Source: Cylindrobasidium torrendii FP15055 ss-10 (Eukaryota; Basidiomycota; Agaricomycetes; Agaricales; Physalacriaceae). From it: 38,565 nt of DNA. Below, piece after piece: positions 1 through 10,967 of this stretch (the stretch's first letter is position 1; each line of letters begins with the position of its first letter). Location of the stretch: positions 1-38,565 of the forward strand of contig KN880507.1 of NCBI GenBank assembly GCA_000934385.1. Reading direction: 5' to 3'. The position numbers were made by a program, and so were the translations under genes. Under the pieces are notes generated by a model. It searched no databases. It saw only the letters and a list, made by a program, of their open reading frames with translations, and was not told the DNA's origin.

Positions 1-549
1 ATCCTAAATACAAAGGAGACCGGCCCCGGGTAACGAGACAAACCACGTGGCAAGCGGCTGGCAATTCTGTTGAAGGTCCGGCCGTGGATAGCTCAGAGAG
101 TAAGGCGCGACGTCGGGATATGGTCGGAACGGCTGGAGACTGGCAACTGCACACATAAGGTTAAGAAAATCAGCATAACAGAGCAAATCACACAAAACTA
201 GAGATGTGATAGAGACCCATGAAGGCCCAGTACTTACAGTATGTCAGTGATCAGGAAACAATGGATTAATGGAACGGCACGAAGGTTACATAAGGCTTCC
301 ACTGTCTTCCAGAACATTCGAGTATCAACTGGGTTGCCCGAAAGATGTTCTGGAGAAATGAGCAAACACTGTTGCCAAAGAGAATAACAAGGCCAGAAAA
401 GATGAGATATCAGTGGTAATGGAATCTTAGATGATAGAATTGAAGGAGACGGACTGGCCAATGTGGAAACTAAGGAAGCGATAGCTCGAATATTGTGTTC
501 GATATTGTGCACATTGATAAATCAAACAGTCTAACGGCTATTGGCACGC
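1..549 (-). other. Possible 5' part of an unrecognised gene running off the left edge (weak)
   Basis: No protein family is recognisable here. On the minus strand an open frame from about 512 down to 238 can be joined to an open frame from 146 to the left edge. The join is a 91-nt candidate intron (237 to 147) with a GTAAGT donor, a CTTAAC branch-like site and a TGTGCAG acceptor, and it keeps the reading frame. The first frame has no convincing ATG at its start and the predicted protein has no clear composition bias or motif. It may be a real gene fragment or chance. Apart from this I see nothing in the stretch. Confidence 0.2.
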
Positions 550-1118
550 GCCCGAGAGCGTGCGCCGCAGGCGCATGCGGCAGGGCATTAACAAAGACTG
601 ACCAAAAAATATCGTTGACTTCATATATTGGTGTCTGCCAGTACCTTGAAGCGCAGTGCTGCCTTCAACTACTCAGACAGGTCACAGCCCGACACCTAAG
701 AGGCGTTGTGGAGCAAAGTCGGAGCCAAATAATACGCCATCCAAATAATCATACTTCAGTGGTACTTACAGTCGCGGCGGAAACTCGACGCATCACGTGA
801 CGTGACGTAGTTCAATCTCACCGGCGACCGCCGTCCCACAAGGACTTTGAACTATGCGCGCGCCATACCGAACAGAGTGCATAGATGGTACGCGAATTAT
901 AAGATTACCCCTGGATAACCCGCCAGAGCCAACAAAACGATGGTACGTCCGTTTGACCTTGCTGTATTGGGGGCATCACGTCATATCACGTGATGCGTTA
1001 AGTTTCCGCCGCAACTGTATGGCTTAACTTTGGACTTCAGACTTGACCCAGACCCGTTATACGGTTATATCTTACGATTCATACTATCCAGCCCGTATTC
1101 CACGGGCTCTCCCGCTAG
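550..1118 (+). mobile_element. Non-autonomous Helitron-like element, copy A (boundaries approximate)
   Basis: The right end has the classic Helitron 3' architecture: a short hairpin (GCCCGT at 1091-1096, loop ATTCC, ACGGGC at 1102-1107), seven bases, then CTAG (1115-1118) followed by T. A second copy at 29.0-29.2 kb ends the same way with the same 7-base spacing. The left part, 550-587, is a 38-bp GC-rich segment that matches 29043-29080 with only two mismatches and can itself fold as an imperfect palindrome. No Rep/helicase coding sequence is present, so the element would be non-autonomous. The true 5' TC terminus could not be fixed and may lie 15-30 bp left of 550. A smaller TA-flanked element is nested at 769-1017, which partly explains why this copy is longer. 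Confidence 0.5.
769..1017. mobile_element. Tc1/mariner-type MITE with long terminal inverted repeats and TA duplications
   Basis: The stretch starts CAGT and ends ACTG, and is bounded on both sides by TA (767-768 and 1018-1019), as expected for a TA target-site duplication. The terminal inverted repeats extend about 40 bp inward and differ at only about five positions, all of which look like C-to-T or G-to-A changes inside CpG. The 249-bp length leaves no room for a transposase, so this fits a miniature inverted-repeat element of the Tc1/mariner superfamily. It sits inside the Helitron-like element described for 550-1118. Confidence 0.65.
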
Positions 1119-1119
1119 T

Positions 1120-1992
1120 ACATGATTAATCCTTCCTCAATGATTATGCTTGAACGTGAGCACTGGTGACTGTCAACTTACAACTAATACAAGTCCGTTG
1201 AGTGAGTAACCACGTGAGCTGTGATCGGCCATTGTTCAACTGCAGCAGGCAGCGGCGCCGCAGCGCTTCAACCTGTTACCTGAGGTATGTATTGCGAGGC
1301 GCCTGATATTCAAAATCGCCTTGCTTCAATGGACTTTCTACTTTCCATCAAAGACAACAATTGCATTGATCGTGGTAGCTCGTCAAGGAAGAGCGAGTAA
1401 TGTGCAGCGCTCAAGCCGGGACGTCAACGGAATAGGTGGACGAATGTCTGACTTTAGTCCGTGAGGTGAGATAAGACCCTGCACTTACTGCCCACATAGC
1501 ACGTCGACCTTGCAGCCATGAGCGTCTATCTAGTGCACTTCCACTCGCACACATGATGTCAGGCTCCCAAGAAATGCATATGGTGGAATAGAGTACTTCA
1601 TAGAAAAATCGTGTTTCTGTACTGGAAAGGAAGGTGCTTATCGGTAGATCCCAATCCTCTTGCATGTGCCGTCGGTGTCGTGGACGACACAGAGAGTAGA
1701 GAACAGGTAAGGACTCGGAGTGTAGGTCCAGGTTGTGGAACTGCCTCGTGCAGAAAACGTCATTGGTTGCTATGGTTTGAATGCAAAAAAACGCGTCGAG
1801 TGGCGTTCGATCGGGACATTTCCCCACGCGAGCTCCTCCTTCAGAACTTCCAGGCACAAATCCTGATCTCGGTCATTATTCCGTCCACGACGACTTGGAC
1901 GACCTGGACGAAGACGGGCTTAACCCGCGCTCAGTACTGGTCGTGGTCCCCGCCGCTGCGAACGACGACGACGGCGGATCCCTGCTCCGGTT
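1120..1992. other. Non-coding spacer upstream of the Ser/Pro-rich gene
   Basis: Overlapping open frames occur on both strands (for example 1411-1857 minus and 1611-2111 plus), but none has a recognisable family or supporting splice structure. The right part probably contains the promoter and 5' leader of the gene starting at 1993. Nothing else stands out. Confidence 0.5.
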
Positions 1993-4900
1993 ATGTCCAG
2001 CCATTCGAGCAGCCCAACACCCTTCTCCCGGTTTTCGCGTATCGGACTCTTCAAATCTTCCTCTCCGTCACCCAGTCATCGTGCACGCAGTGGGAAAGGT
2101 GGAGAAGATAGCGACAGCTGGTATATTCCCTACAACGGACCTTTCGAGGCTCCTAGGCCGTCGCACGTTCAGCCCAAGGACAGGGACAGTTGGGGCGATT
2201 CGGTATACGGCGGCAACGGTGGCGGCGGAGACGAAAAGCTCATGGCGCATACCTATGCCTCCTCGAGTGCAGGGGCTTGGGATGGGCCAGACACCGACGG
2301 CACGTCAGGCCGCCAACGCTCCAAGACACTATCATCAACCACGTCTGGCGTAATGGACTTTCGGCGAGAAGGCGTTCGCCAGCGTGCACCACTACCATCT
2401 TACATCAACATCGACCCCTCTGGAGGTGTAGGAGACACACCGGCTCCGCGTCCATCGAGCGAAGCGATGCCGCCTAAGCGAAGTGGACTAGCGCAGATAT
2501 TTGGCTTCGGGAAAACGAAACCCCTGCGAGTAGTTCCCAAAACACCGTGCGTGCAATCTGATCCGCTTCATCTTGTTCTTACATCTTCTGTAGGCGAAGT
2601 CCTGCCAAACCAGAACAGGGAGCCTATTCGTATGGCACGCTCGCTAGTTCACCCCACTCCCCCCTGCGCCACGGCTTTCCCCCCGACGATATACCTAGCC
2701 GTGCCACGACCGCGTCCCCGCTTGTGTTGCATCCTTACGCCTATCCTTTCCCTGCGGCAACCGAGGAAGATTTATCCCAATCTGCACCACACACGGCACC
2801 CATTGTTTCGACTAATAGCAACGACTCGGATCCATTTCGCTCTGCTCCCATGCGTCCATCACAGAGTACTGGCACCACGCGACACCAACTGAAAAACTCG
2901 ATATCAAGCCCCGACCTTCACAAGCGTTCCAAGGCGCACCCAAAGACTCGTGAACGATGGCTTTCTCCCGAGACTTGGTGTGACGCCTTGTTCTTGCCCA
3001 AGCCTCGGTTCAAAATGCGACAGGACGGGACAATCAACTACGGCAAGCGCGTCGTGAGCCCGCCAGGAAGTCCTGTTGTCACCAGCTTCCACCAGAACGA
3101 CGCCGTCTCACGTGTTCTGGCCCATTCGCGCTCTATGGTTGAGCTGCAACACCCGCAACCACCCCCGCCTGATCCAGGCCCATCAAACTACTTGAAACCG
3201 CCCCGTCCCAAAAGCTTTGCTCTGGACGACCTGGCGCTCCCCAGTCCCGTACCCTCGTTATCCAAGGTGCTAGAGGAGGGTCAGATTCTCGACCACCAGC
3301 GTCAGAAGTGGCAAACCCAGGCGAAGAAGTCGTTCCAGAACAGCCGAAGTCGTAGCTATTCACGCGCACGAACAAAATCGCTACCCAAAGACAAGAAGCA
3401 CACGAACGTCGACTTCTTGCTTGCCCGCTCGCTAGCCGGTAACCAGGATCAGATTCCGGTTCCCAGGCGCAGCCCGACAAGCTCCCATACCCACTCGAAT
3501 TCCCTCAGCAAGACCATCTCGACCAACAAGACCATTCTGACCAACACGTCTCATTCCCGGACACATTCGAAGAACGACTCCTGGAGCAAGTCTGCGAAGC
3601 GGTTCGCAAATGGTGTCATGTGTGCCGGAGATAGCTTGTCGCCAACGGACGAGAAGCCAGGCTTCGAAGAGGCGCTTCAGGCCGACGGTACACGGGTTAT
3701 ACGGTTTCGCGACCCATCCATGTCCCCTCTGGACCCAGCTCTTCTGGCCCGAAATTCGCCCAGTCAAGCGTCCAATATATCCGATTCGCGCGTTGGAATT
3801 GCTCTCTCGACACCTCCAATGTTACAGTCCAACCGGGAGAGCATACATCTGTCCTCGCATCCGTACGCTCAAGGTGGATCATACTCATACGGGGCATCAG
3901 CACGTCGAGAAACGGAAGCTAGTGCTGGCGAGCGATATGATCATCAAATGGCTTTTCCACATCCCTACGCTATGTATGGCGGCAACAACCGGGATTCTGG
4001 TCATTCAAGCGGGCTGCCAGAAGTACGTGTCGAGGAGGTGCCACACGAGGATTCGATGTGGACACGGTACGACGATGGCCAGGTTCGTGAAGTGTATCCT
4101 CGGGAGCTGCAATACTCGCCGTACATGATGAGTACCCCTGGGGGCCGGGAGTCGGCACACATCTACGATATGGTGGGTGTGGCAGAGGCTCTGGCTAACA
4201 CTATGCGCTCAAGAGATAGTGGGATGGATGCTGGTGGCGGGCATCCCTATAGTGCCGGGGCAACAAGAGAGGATTTCCCTCCGCCTCCACCGCCGCCGCA
4301 ACATCGCCAGCCAGTCGAGTACGATGCAACGCAGCCACTGTACCGGAGGAAGTTTGAGGCCAACCATGAACCGTTGGTTGCTCCAGATATGCGGCTGGGT
4401 GTGTCGAGGGCCAATTCGTCGACGAGCAGCCAGGCGCGTACACCGGATACATCCTCGTCAGCGGAGTCTACCAGAGGGCCATTGGGAAGTGTAGACGACT
4501 TGGACAATTATCGGGATTTGTTCTACCAGCCTGGGCCGGGTGCGCTGAAGCGGACGGCGTCGCAGCGCAGCCAACTCACAACTCTCGCGAGGCAACTCGA
4601 GCAGGAGTATGAGGAGCTGAGTCAGGGTCGGGAGTCTGGAGATATAGACAGGTCCAGCTTGAGAGACAGAAATTCGGCGTTCTCGAGTAACCGGAGCGCG
4701 CCGTTAAGGGGTGATGGCGCGATACAATTCGTTTTCTCTGACGACGCAAGTGTTGTTGGACAAAGGGTTGTATCGCGGAGAGGAAGCATCCTGCCCTTCC
4801 ATCCCAGCGTTTCTATTCCGGAGGATGTTGAGTCTGCAAGTATCGTTGAGCAGAGTCCGACCGAGGAGAGTGCAGGTGCGTACATCCTTTTTGTCCGTTA

Positions 4901-5427
4901 TACTGTCTCTGACAATGTTTGTAGAATTCCGTGTTGGGGAGGTTGAGTATGTTACAACGCCTGAAGCCACGCCCAGCTCGCACAGACACTCGTACGTGGG
5001 CCAATTTGTGTCTGCTTCCGGTAGGGAGAATGTTGCACGATTGGGTGAGATCGCAGGCGAGGAAGAGGACGACACTATCACCATGCCCGTGCAGATGGAG
5101 AACAGAGGAAGTCTGCAACCTCCGAATGACCCCAGCCGGACAAGTTACGCGACGAATTCGTCAGTATACTCAAGGATGTCGGGTCTCTCGGATTTCCCTT
5201 CGCCCCCGTCGACCGACAGGACACCAGCGCACATGCAGGTCCTCTCCAGCTACTTTGATGGCCTCGACGGCGACAGGGACAGCAACGCAGCGGGGATCAC
5301 GATGAGAGGTAGCGTGAGGCCGCCGAGTGAGGCTCCGAGCCGGCCGAGCGTGTCGAGCAATCGCCTGACATTCGGTGGCGACGCAGAGATACAGGAGCTG
5401 CTTGACCACTTGAACCACGGTCGGTGA
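1993..5427 (+). CDS. Large Ser/Pro-rich protein of unknown function, 1112 aa
   Basis: I do not recognise this family. The model has three exons: 1993-2546, 2594-4875 and 4925-5427, with two 47-49-nt introns that both use GTGCGT donors; both junctions restore one continuous frame of 1112 residues. The protein is low in complexity, very rich in Ser, Pro, Arg and His, and lacks a signal peptide or membrane segment. Better-ordered islands include a segment around residues 295-325 (RERWLSPETWCDALFLPKPR) and a C-terminal stretch ending EIQELLDHLNHGR. Arg-Ser-rich patches in the middle suggest phosphorylation and a scaffold or cell-polarity type of role, but that is inference. The ATG at 1993 was chosen because it opens a Ser-rich N-terminus in the frame used downstream; an upstream non-coding exon cannot be excluded. 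Confidence 0.8.
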
Positions 5428-6052
5428 ACTCGGACATGTTTGACTTTTCCTTCTCGCGGACAATGTTGTTCAATCTCTGGACATTTCCACTCATTTAGTG
5501 CGCTATCTTGCTAGGATGTTCGCTCGTTTATCACATTACTATTACTGCTACTACTGACTCGAGTCTCGGAGATCTCCCCCCACACACCAGGTGTATTATT
5601 ATTATTATATGTACTGTATGATCTTTTTCGGGAGGGGGAGAGGATGGTGGGGGCGGGATCTTGGTATTTACAGTACTCTGCGTGTGGAGGATCTTTCAGG
5701 AGTGGCCTATCTTAATTTTGCACGTTACGGCTTGTATATATTTGTGCATCCAAATTTGTGGTTCACTGAGGCCCAAGCGCTTGGACCTGCCCTATTGCCC
5801 ACAACGGCTGTTGTCACAATAGACAATTTTAAACCCTTGCAGGTCTACAATAATGCGCCGGTGTACAGTAAGGGCAATTCATTATGAATTCCGGATGTCA
5901 GTATGACCAGACCTTCAGAAGTCCGGAGGGCGGTAACAATGGACGTGCATGTTCACGTGGCGATCGTTGAGTTAAGGTATATAAAGACCAAGGATAAGCC
6001 CTCAAAACTGTCTTTCCGTGTGAGACTTACGTACGTTTCGACACTTAGGAGA
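5428..6052. other. Intergenic spacer with promoter of the F-box gene
   Basis: Holds the 3' untranslated region of the Ser/Pro-rich gene, a short ATT-rich microsatellite near 5590-5612 and, toward the right, a TATA element. I see no supported gene in it. Confidence 0.6.
5978..5986 (+). promoter_or_regulatory. TATA box (TATATAAAG) of the F-box gene
   Basis: A clean TATATAAAG lies 67-75 bp upstream of the proposed start codon at 6053, placing transcription initiation near 6010. Canonical TATA boxes are not obvious at most other genes of this window. Confidence 0.5.
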
Positions 6053-7921
6053 ATGGTATTCCTCTGACTTGCCACATCCTGTTACAATCCTAACGCTTAT
6101 ATAACAGGACATTGACGAGACTGCGTGCTTGCCTGGCCGTTTGCTCACTACCGGCAGTGCTGACGTGCTAAATCCATCCTCCGTAAATGTTCAAAAGAAA
6201 CACCAAACCATCGAACGGATCGCACCGACGCACACCAATATTTTGGCTGACAGTGCTGCCGTTACTCTCGGCATCGACAACCGAGGTAAGAAAATAATTT
6301 TGTAATCTGGCCGAATCTAATCCTGCTTTTTAGGCGTGTCTAGTGCGTTAGCACGCCTTCCGGTCGAGCTTTGGGATATCATTTTTTTGCTCACTGATGT
6401 TTCGGAAATTGGCTTTGATCCCCCGCAACGCTTTACATGGATCGCACCTTTTGTTCTTCGTTCCGTCTGTCGTCTCTGGAAGCAAATAGTGGACGGCAGA
6501 CCGCATTTCTGGACCTGTATCGACCTGGCCTTTGACGCGACGAGCAATACTCCCAACGGCAGATTGCAGGAAACGTTTGATCTGGTCCTACGAAACTCCG
6601 CGATGCAACCTCTCTCTATTCATGCCAACCTTGAAGAGACGATGTACTATGTCCACGACGCCAATCCAACGTTTCCTCTGATCAAGAAGGCCTCTCATCA
6701 AATTGGCTCCCTCGATATTTGTGGCCCTCATGAGATTTTGAAGACGATTGCTGCTCGATGGAGGGTCTCCCCATCTGATATTAGTATCCCTTTGAGAACT
6801 CTGAAGATCGATTTTCTCATCCTCGAGGAAGACTCTCTTGTCTTGGATCAGGTTATGAGACCTTTCATTGGGGTGTATCCGCAGCCTGTGGAACACCTGA
6901 AGATAACCATCACTTGCACAACCTCTACGTACGCGCCGGTGGAATTCGATGTGTCCTGGCCGACCGCCTCTGAATTCAATTGGTCTGCGCTCACCACTCT
7001 CGAGCTTGTCGCGGAAACAACGTATGTGAAGGAATGTGTAAGAGACGGTGAAATAGAGACGGAACTCGACCTGAAGCCTGGGTTTCTTTTTCTTCCTGAT
7101 CTGTTGCAGCTTGCTCACAGACTTGAGTATTTTTGCATTCAAGGAGATATGATAATCCCAGAGTTTCCCCAGCACGTTATCCTCATGTCTCTGCGCTCGA
7201 TATTCATCCAGGAAGTTACGCATGCGGGGGATATTCTAAAGTTTCTGGTCTGTCCCGCATTGAAGAAGTTGACAATCGAGGAATGCTACTGGGACGCCTC
7301 TATGGTGGATTTTGTGGCGCGGTGCGCTTCTACACTCACTTGTCTTTCCATCGCTCTCCCACTCGAAACGTCGGTTCAGGATCTTCTTCAGCACTACTCT
7401 ATTGGCTCCTTGGCGTACAGAGTGACTTCTCTGACGCTATCAGTGCCGTGGACAGCTCTTGACACAAATATGTCAATATATTTCTTGTCTCTATCTCCAG
7501 CGTCTTTTCCCACTCTTGAACACCTTAATCTGCGTGTCATAATCGACGAGTATTACATCGATCTATTTCCTTGGGGACAGGTGGACATCTGCCTCCCTGA
7601 TACTGTCGCACGGCTGCTGCCTGGGTCGACAGTTCCACTCAAGTCGTTCAAGCTTGTATTCATAATCAACTGGGGTCATTCCTACAGGTGGGATGCTCCT
7701 GTGCCGCTGAAAAAAGAAAGATACTATTGGTGGAAGAGAGGCATGGGGTCTCCGGTGATCCGCAAGCTTCAAGACATAAAGCATAGCGGTCAATTTGAAG
7801 GGAAAGTGTCTGTATTTGCCCCCGGACAATGTAAGTATTATGTCTGAGATGTCCTCGTGGATCGTGACTAACAACATTCTATATAGACTATTTACGGGAA
7901 ACATACTACAAGCTTGTTTGA
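6053..7921 (+). CDS. F-box protein with LRR-like C-terminal region, 570 aa
   Basis: F-box proteins recruit substrates to SCF ubiquitin ligases through Skp1. Exons: 6053-6055, 6108-6285, 6334-7830 and 7887-7921. The F-box lies around residues 65-110 (ALARLPVELWDIIFLL ... VCRLWKQIV), the usual N-terminal LPxELWxxIF arrangement, followed by about 400 residues of irregular hydrophobic repeats of the kind seen in agaricomycete F-box/LRR-like proteins. The last intron (7831-7886) has a GTAAGT donor, a CTAAC branch site and ATAG acceptor and gives a short final exon. The first coding exon is only the ATG, followed by a GTATTC donor. It was chosen because the next exon (6108) is open and in phase but has no ATG of its own, so the start is the least certain part. 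Such F-box genes are hugely expanded in mushrooms; the target is unknown. Confidence 0.75.
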
Positions 7922-8325
7922 CAGAGAGATTGGTAGCAGCCGGACAACTTGGGAAACCAAATGCTGATTTCGAGATAAATGTCATTTTGTTTATCATGGA
8001 ATACTTCAATGTATCAAGTAAATACTCAGACGTAGAAGAAGGAATCTTAAAGGGCGTGAGTCTTGAGAAGTACTAGAGGATAGATCAAATGAAATGAGAC
8101 GATGAAGACTTTCGACTGGTATACTGCGGTAGCCAAAGACCGCTGCTAAGGCCACAGCATCAGGACAACCGCATTGGCCTGTGATAGAACTTGAGGTATC
8201 CATTTGAACATTATTGAACAGTTGCTTTACTCCAATCAGCCCAAGGAAAGTCTGATGATCGCGAAAGTGATTCTAACCACGTGAGCGTATTGGCCCCCTG
8301 ACAAGACCGCTTGTTTTCTACCATC
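7922..8325. other. Intergenic spacer between F-box and PHD-JmjC genes
   Basis: Contains the 3' end of the F-box transcript and the short promoter of the demethylase gene. A short frame at 7795-8076 is mostly an out-of-frame continuation over the last F-box intron. Nothing else supported. Confidence 0.6.
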
Positions 8326-10574
8326 ATGGCTGCTTCCCGCCGGGGCCGGCCACGCAAAGCAGAAGGCTCCAGTGCCGAAATAAAAGACGAAAAATGCCCT
8401 GCATGCCCCGAAACCGCCACCACAGGCGATGGCAAGGACGACTGGATTCGTTGTGACGCGTGCAACGTCTGGTATCATTGGGCATGCGCTGGGAATGCAG
8501 AGGATTATAACATGATTGATAAATGGTGCGTGAATGATTACGGCTTGTGTAATTGCTCTGAATGTCGCTTAGGTTCTGCTCAGGCTGTCTCGCAGAGGAC
8601 ACCAAGCGCGCCATCACTCTAAAACCACCGACGCGCAAGTCAACTCGTGCGCGACCACAACGCGACTATGCTGGCCTACACAATAACGGCGTCGAGGCTG
8701 ACCCGCAGCACTTTATTCGCATGATGGAGGGCAAACCGCTTAAGGAGGACACCTTCCGGAGAATGGACGGCGCGGACGTGGGGGTCGAATGGTTGGAGGA
8801 GGATGAGCTGGCAATGACCGAGCCCGTGATCATCGAGAAGTCTACTGGCCTCGGCCTGACGATGCCAGACAGCGATTTCACCGTTCAGGATGTCGTTGAC
8901 CAAGTGGGCCCGGATACACCGCTCGATGGTAAGCGCAGTACCAATACACCCAAGTCCCCACCAATACTAATGATCTCCAAGTTATGGGTACGTTGTATTT
9001 CGCACATCAATGCGGCCGTCTGACAATATCCCAGACGTGGGAACACAGTCAGCATCACCCGGCTGGACGCTCGGTAAATGGGGAGAATATTTCGCGAAGG
9101 ATTCCGCAGAAAGGGAGAAAATTCTGAATGTCATCTCGCTCGAGATATCAGGGACACCGCTAGGTGACCAGATCCTTCCACCACGTCTCGTCCAGGAAAT
9201 TGACTGGGTGGAGAAATATTGGCCAAGCACACGCAAAGGCAAAGGCCACCTCTATCCGAAGGTCCAGTTATATTGTCTTATGGGTGTTGCCAATGCTTGG
9301 ACGGTAAGCCGACCAACACTTTCTTTCAGCCTGCTGACCCGTACCCAGGATTGGCATGTTGACTTTGCAGGGTCATCCGTCTATTACCACATTGTTTCGG
9401 GCGAAAAGGTTCGCAAGCAACATTGAATCTGAACATTTCTCATCGAGGCTGCAGATTTTCTACTTTATTCGGCCAACCCCAGCGAACCTCGCAGCATACG
9501 AGCGCTGGTCAGGAAGCGAGATTCAAGGCCGGACTTGGCTTGGTGACCTGGTGGACGAGGTCATCAAGGTCAAGCTCACTGCAGGCAACACCATGATTAT
9601 CCCCACCGCTTGGATCCATGCCGTAGTATGTGCTCTCTGCTGCACCCTTCGCTCCAGCTCAATGTTTTTGCAGCAAACACCTGTGGACACACTTGTGTTC
9701 GGAGGTAACTTCCTCCATTCATACGATGTAGCTGGCCGTATGTGCACCACCTCTTCAAATAACTCTCACTAACATCCCACAGAACTGAAGGTCAGAGACA
9801 TCGAAATCGCTACAGCTGTCCCACGCAAGTTTCGGTTCCCGCATTTCACCAAGTAAGTCTCCCTCTGTGTTGGGTCGTTTGTTTATTGAGTGCTTGACTA
9901 GGCTTTGCTGGTACGTTGCGGATAAGTACTTGCGGGACCTGAAGGGACACTCGCCGCACCCCCGGGTATCGAGGTCGATGGCACAATTGGCAGACTTTCT
10001 GGTCAGCCAAGCTCGTGTACTGGAATCTGGGGATGAGGCAGCAAAAAAGGACGTGCGGGAGCAGGTTCCGCACGACCGTGTCAAAGACCCATCGGCTGTT
10101 GCGCGCGAACTTCGATGGCGAGCACGGCTGGCGAGTGGTTTGGGAAGCGATGATGAGGGCGAGAGCGTTGCAAGCGCACCATCGAAAGCGGTAGCACCGC
10201 CAGCTAAGCGTGGGCGCAAAAGGAAAAGACCGGCGAGTGAAGAGACCGAGGGCATTGTTGAGCCAGACGTTGCTGGACCGGTGAGGTTTAGGAACTTTAG
10301 GCCGAGACGATGGGACAAGGTTGATGTCACGAAAGGCGACGTGGAAGAAAAGGGCGTAAAAGCCAAGAGACCGAGGACTGAGGAGGAGGTTCTGGAGTGG
10401 GCAGGACGCGCTGACATCGAGATGGACACGAAGCAAGAAGGCGAAGAAGATGCGTTATGGCAGGAGGGAACGCTGGTGACGACCAAACAGACTGTGACCA
10501 AAATCCGGCGAACAGAAAAGGGGATGGAACGTGAAAGAGTGGAGAGGATCCTTGAGGAATGGCGGTTCGCATGA
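8326..10574 (+). CDS. PHD finger and JmjC domain histone demethylase (JHD1/KDM2 type), 622 aa
   Basis: Predicted nuclear Fe(II)/2-oxoglutarate-dependent lysine demethylase, most like JHD1/KDM2 enzymes that act on H3K36 methylation. Nine exons: 8326-8525, 8573-8928, 8982-8987, 9035-9303, 9349-9408, 9455-9625, 9674-9737, 9783-9852 and 9902-10574. An N-terminal C4HC3 PHD finger uses C24, C27, C43, C46, H51, C54, C69 and C72 and is completed across the first intron. The JmjC core has the iron-binding HxD in DWHVDF (H280, D282) and the distal histidine in FGGNFLHS (H369), followed by the KDM2-like LCWYVADKY helix. The C-terminal third is basic and acidic low complexity with nuclear-localisation-like KRGRKRKRP clusters. 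Exon 3 is only six bases and supplies the Val-Met before Asp-Val-Gly-Thr-Gln. Domain order PHD then JmjC matches fungal JHD1. The substrate is inferred from the family. Confidence 0.9.
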
Positions 10575-10967
10575 GCTCCCTTTGCTACTCGGGTAGCTCA
10601 TTTATTCAGTACATTTTCTGCATCCTGGTTGTAATCTGTAGTTTCGTGATACCATCGTATGGCTGTACCCGTAAATTGTGTACTTCCAACCTCAGAGTTT
10701 TGTCTGACCGAGATATCGCCTGCTCTGTGATTCAGGGTTAACGCAAAGTGATGCAGTTTTAGCCGTCTCCGAGATGCAGTCTACGATGGGTATTGTAGCC
10801 TTTTTTGTGGCTTTGATGTTTGGGATATACTTGGACATAGCTTAGTAATACCAGATGTCTCCATTGTGATCTTGCATGGATGACAAAAGCTTTGTGCCAG
10901 TACTATGCTATCAAGAGTGATTGCCATTATGAGTTCCATGCCTAATATGCACAGGCTGGAGGTAAAT
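10575..10967. other. Convergent 3' intergenic spacer
   Basis: Lies between the stop codons of the + strand demethylase and the - strand Gag-like gene, so it should hold both 3' untranslated regions. No LTR-like direct repeat or coding signal seen. Confidence 0.6.

Noticed and set aside
1411..1857. 148-codon minus-strand open frame with overlapping plus-strand frames
   Set aside because: No family, no splice support, no codon or composition signal above the opposite strand.
5590..5612. ATT-rich microsatellite
   Set aside because: Simple low-complexity tract; no sign of function.
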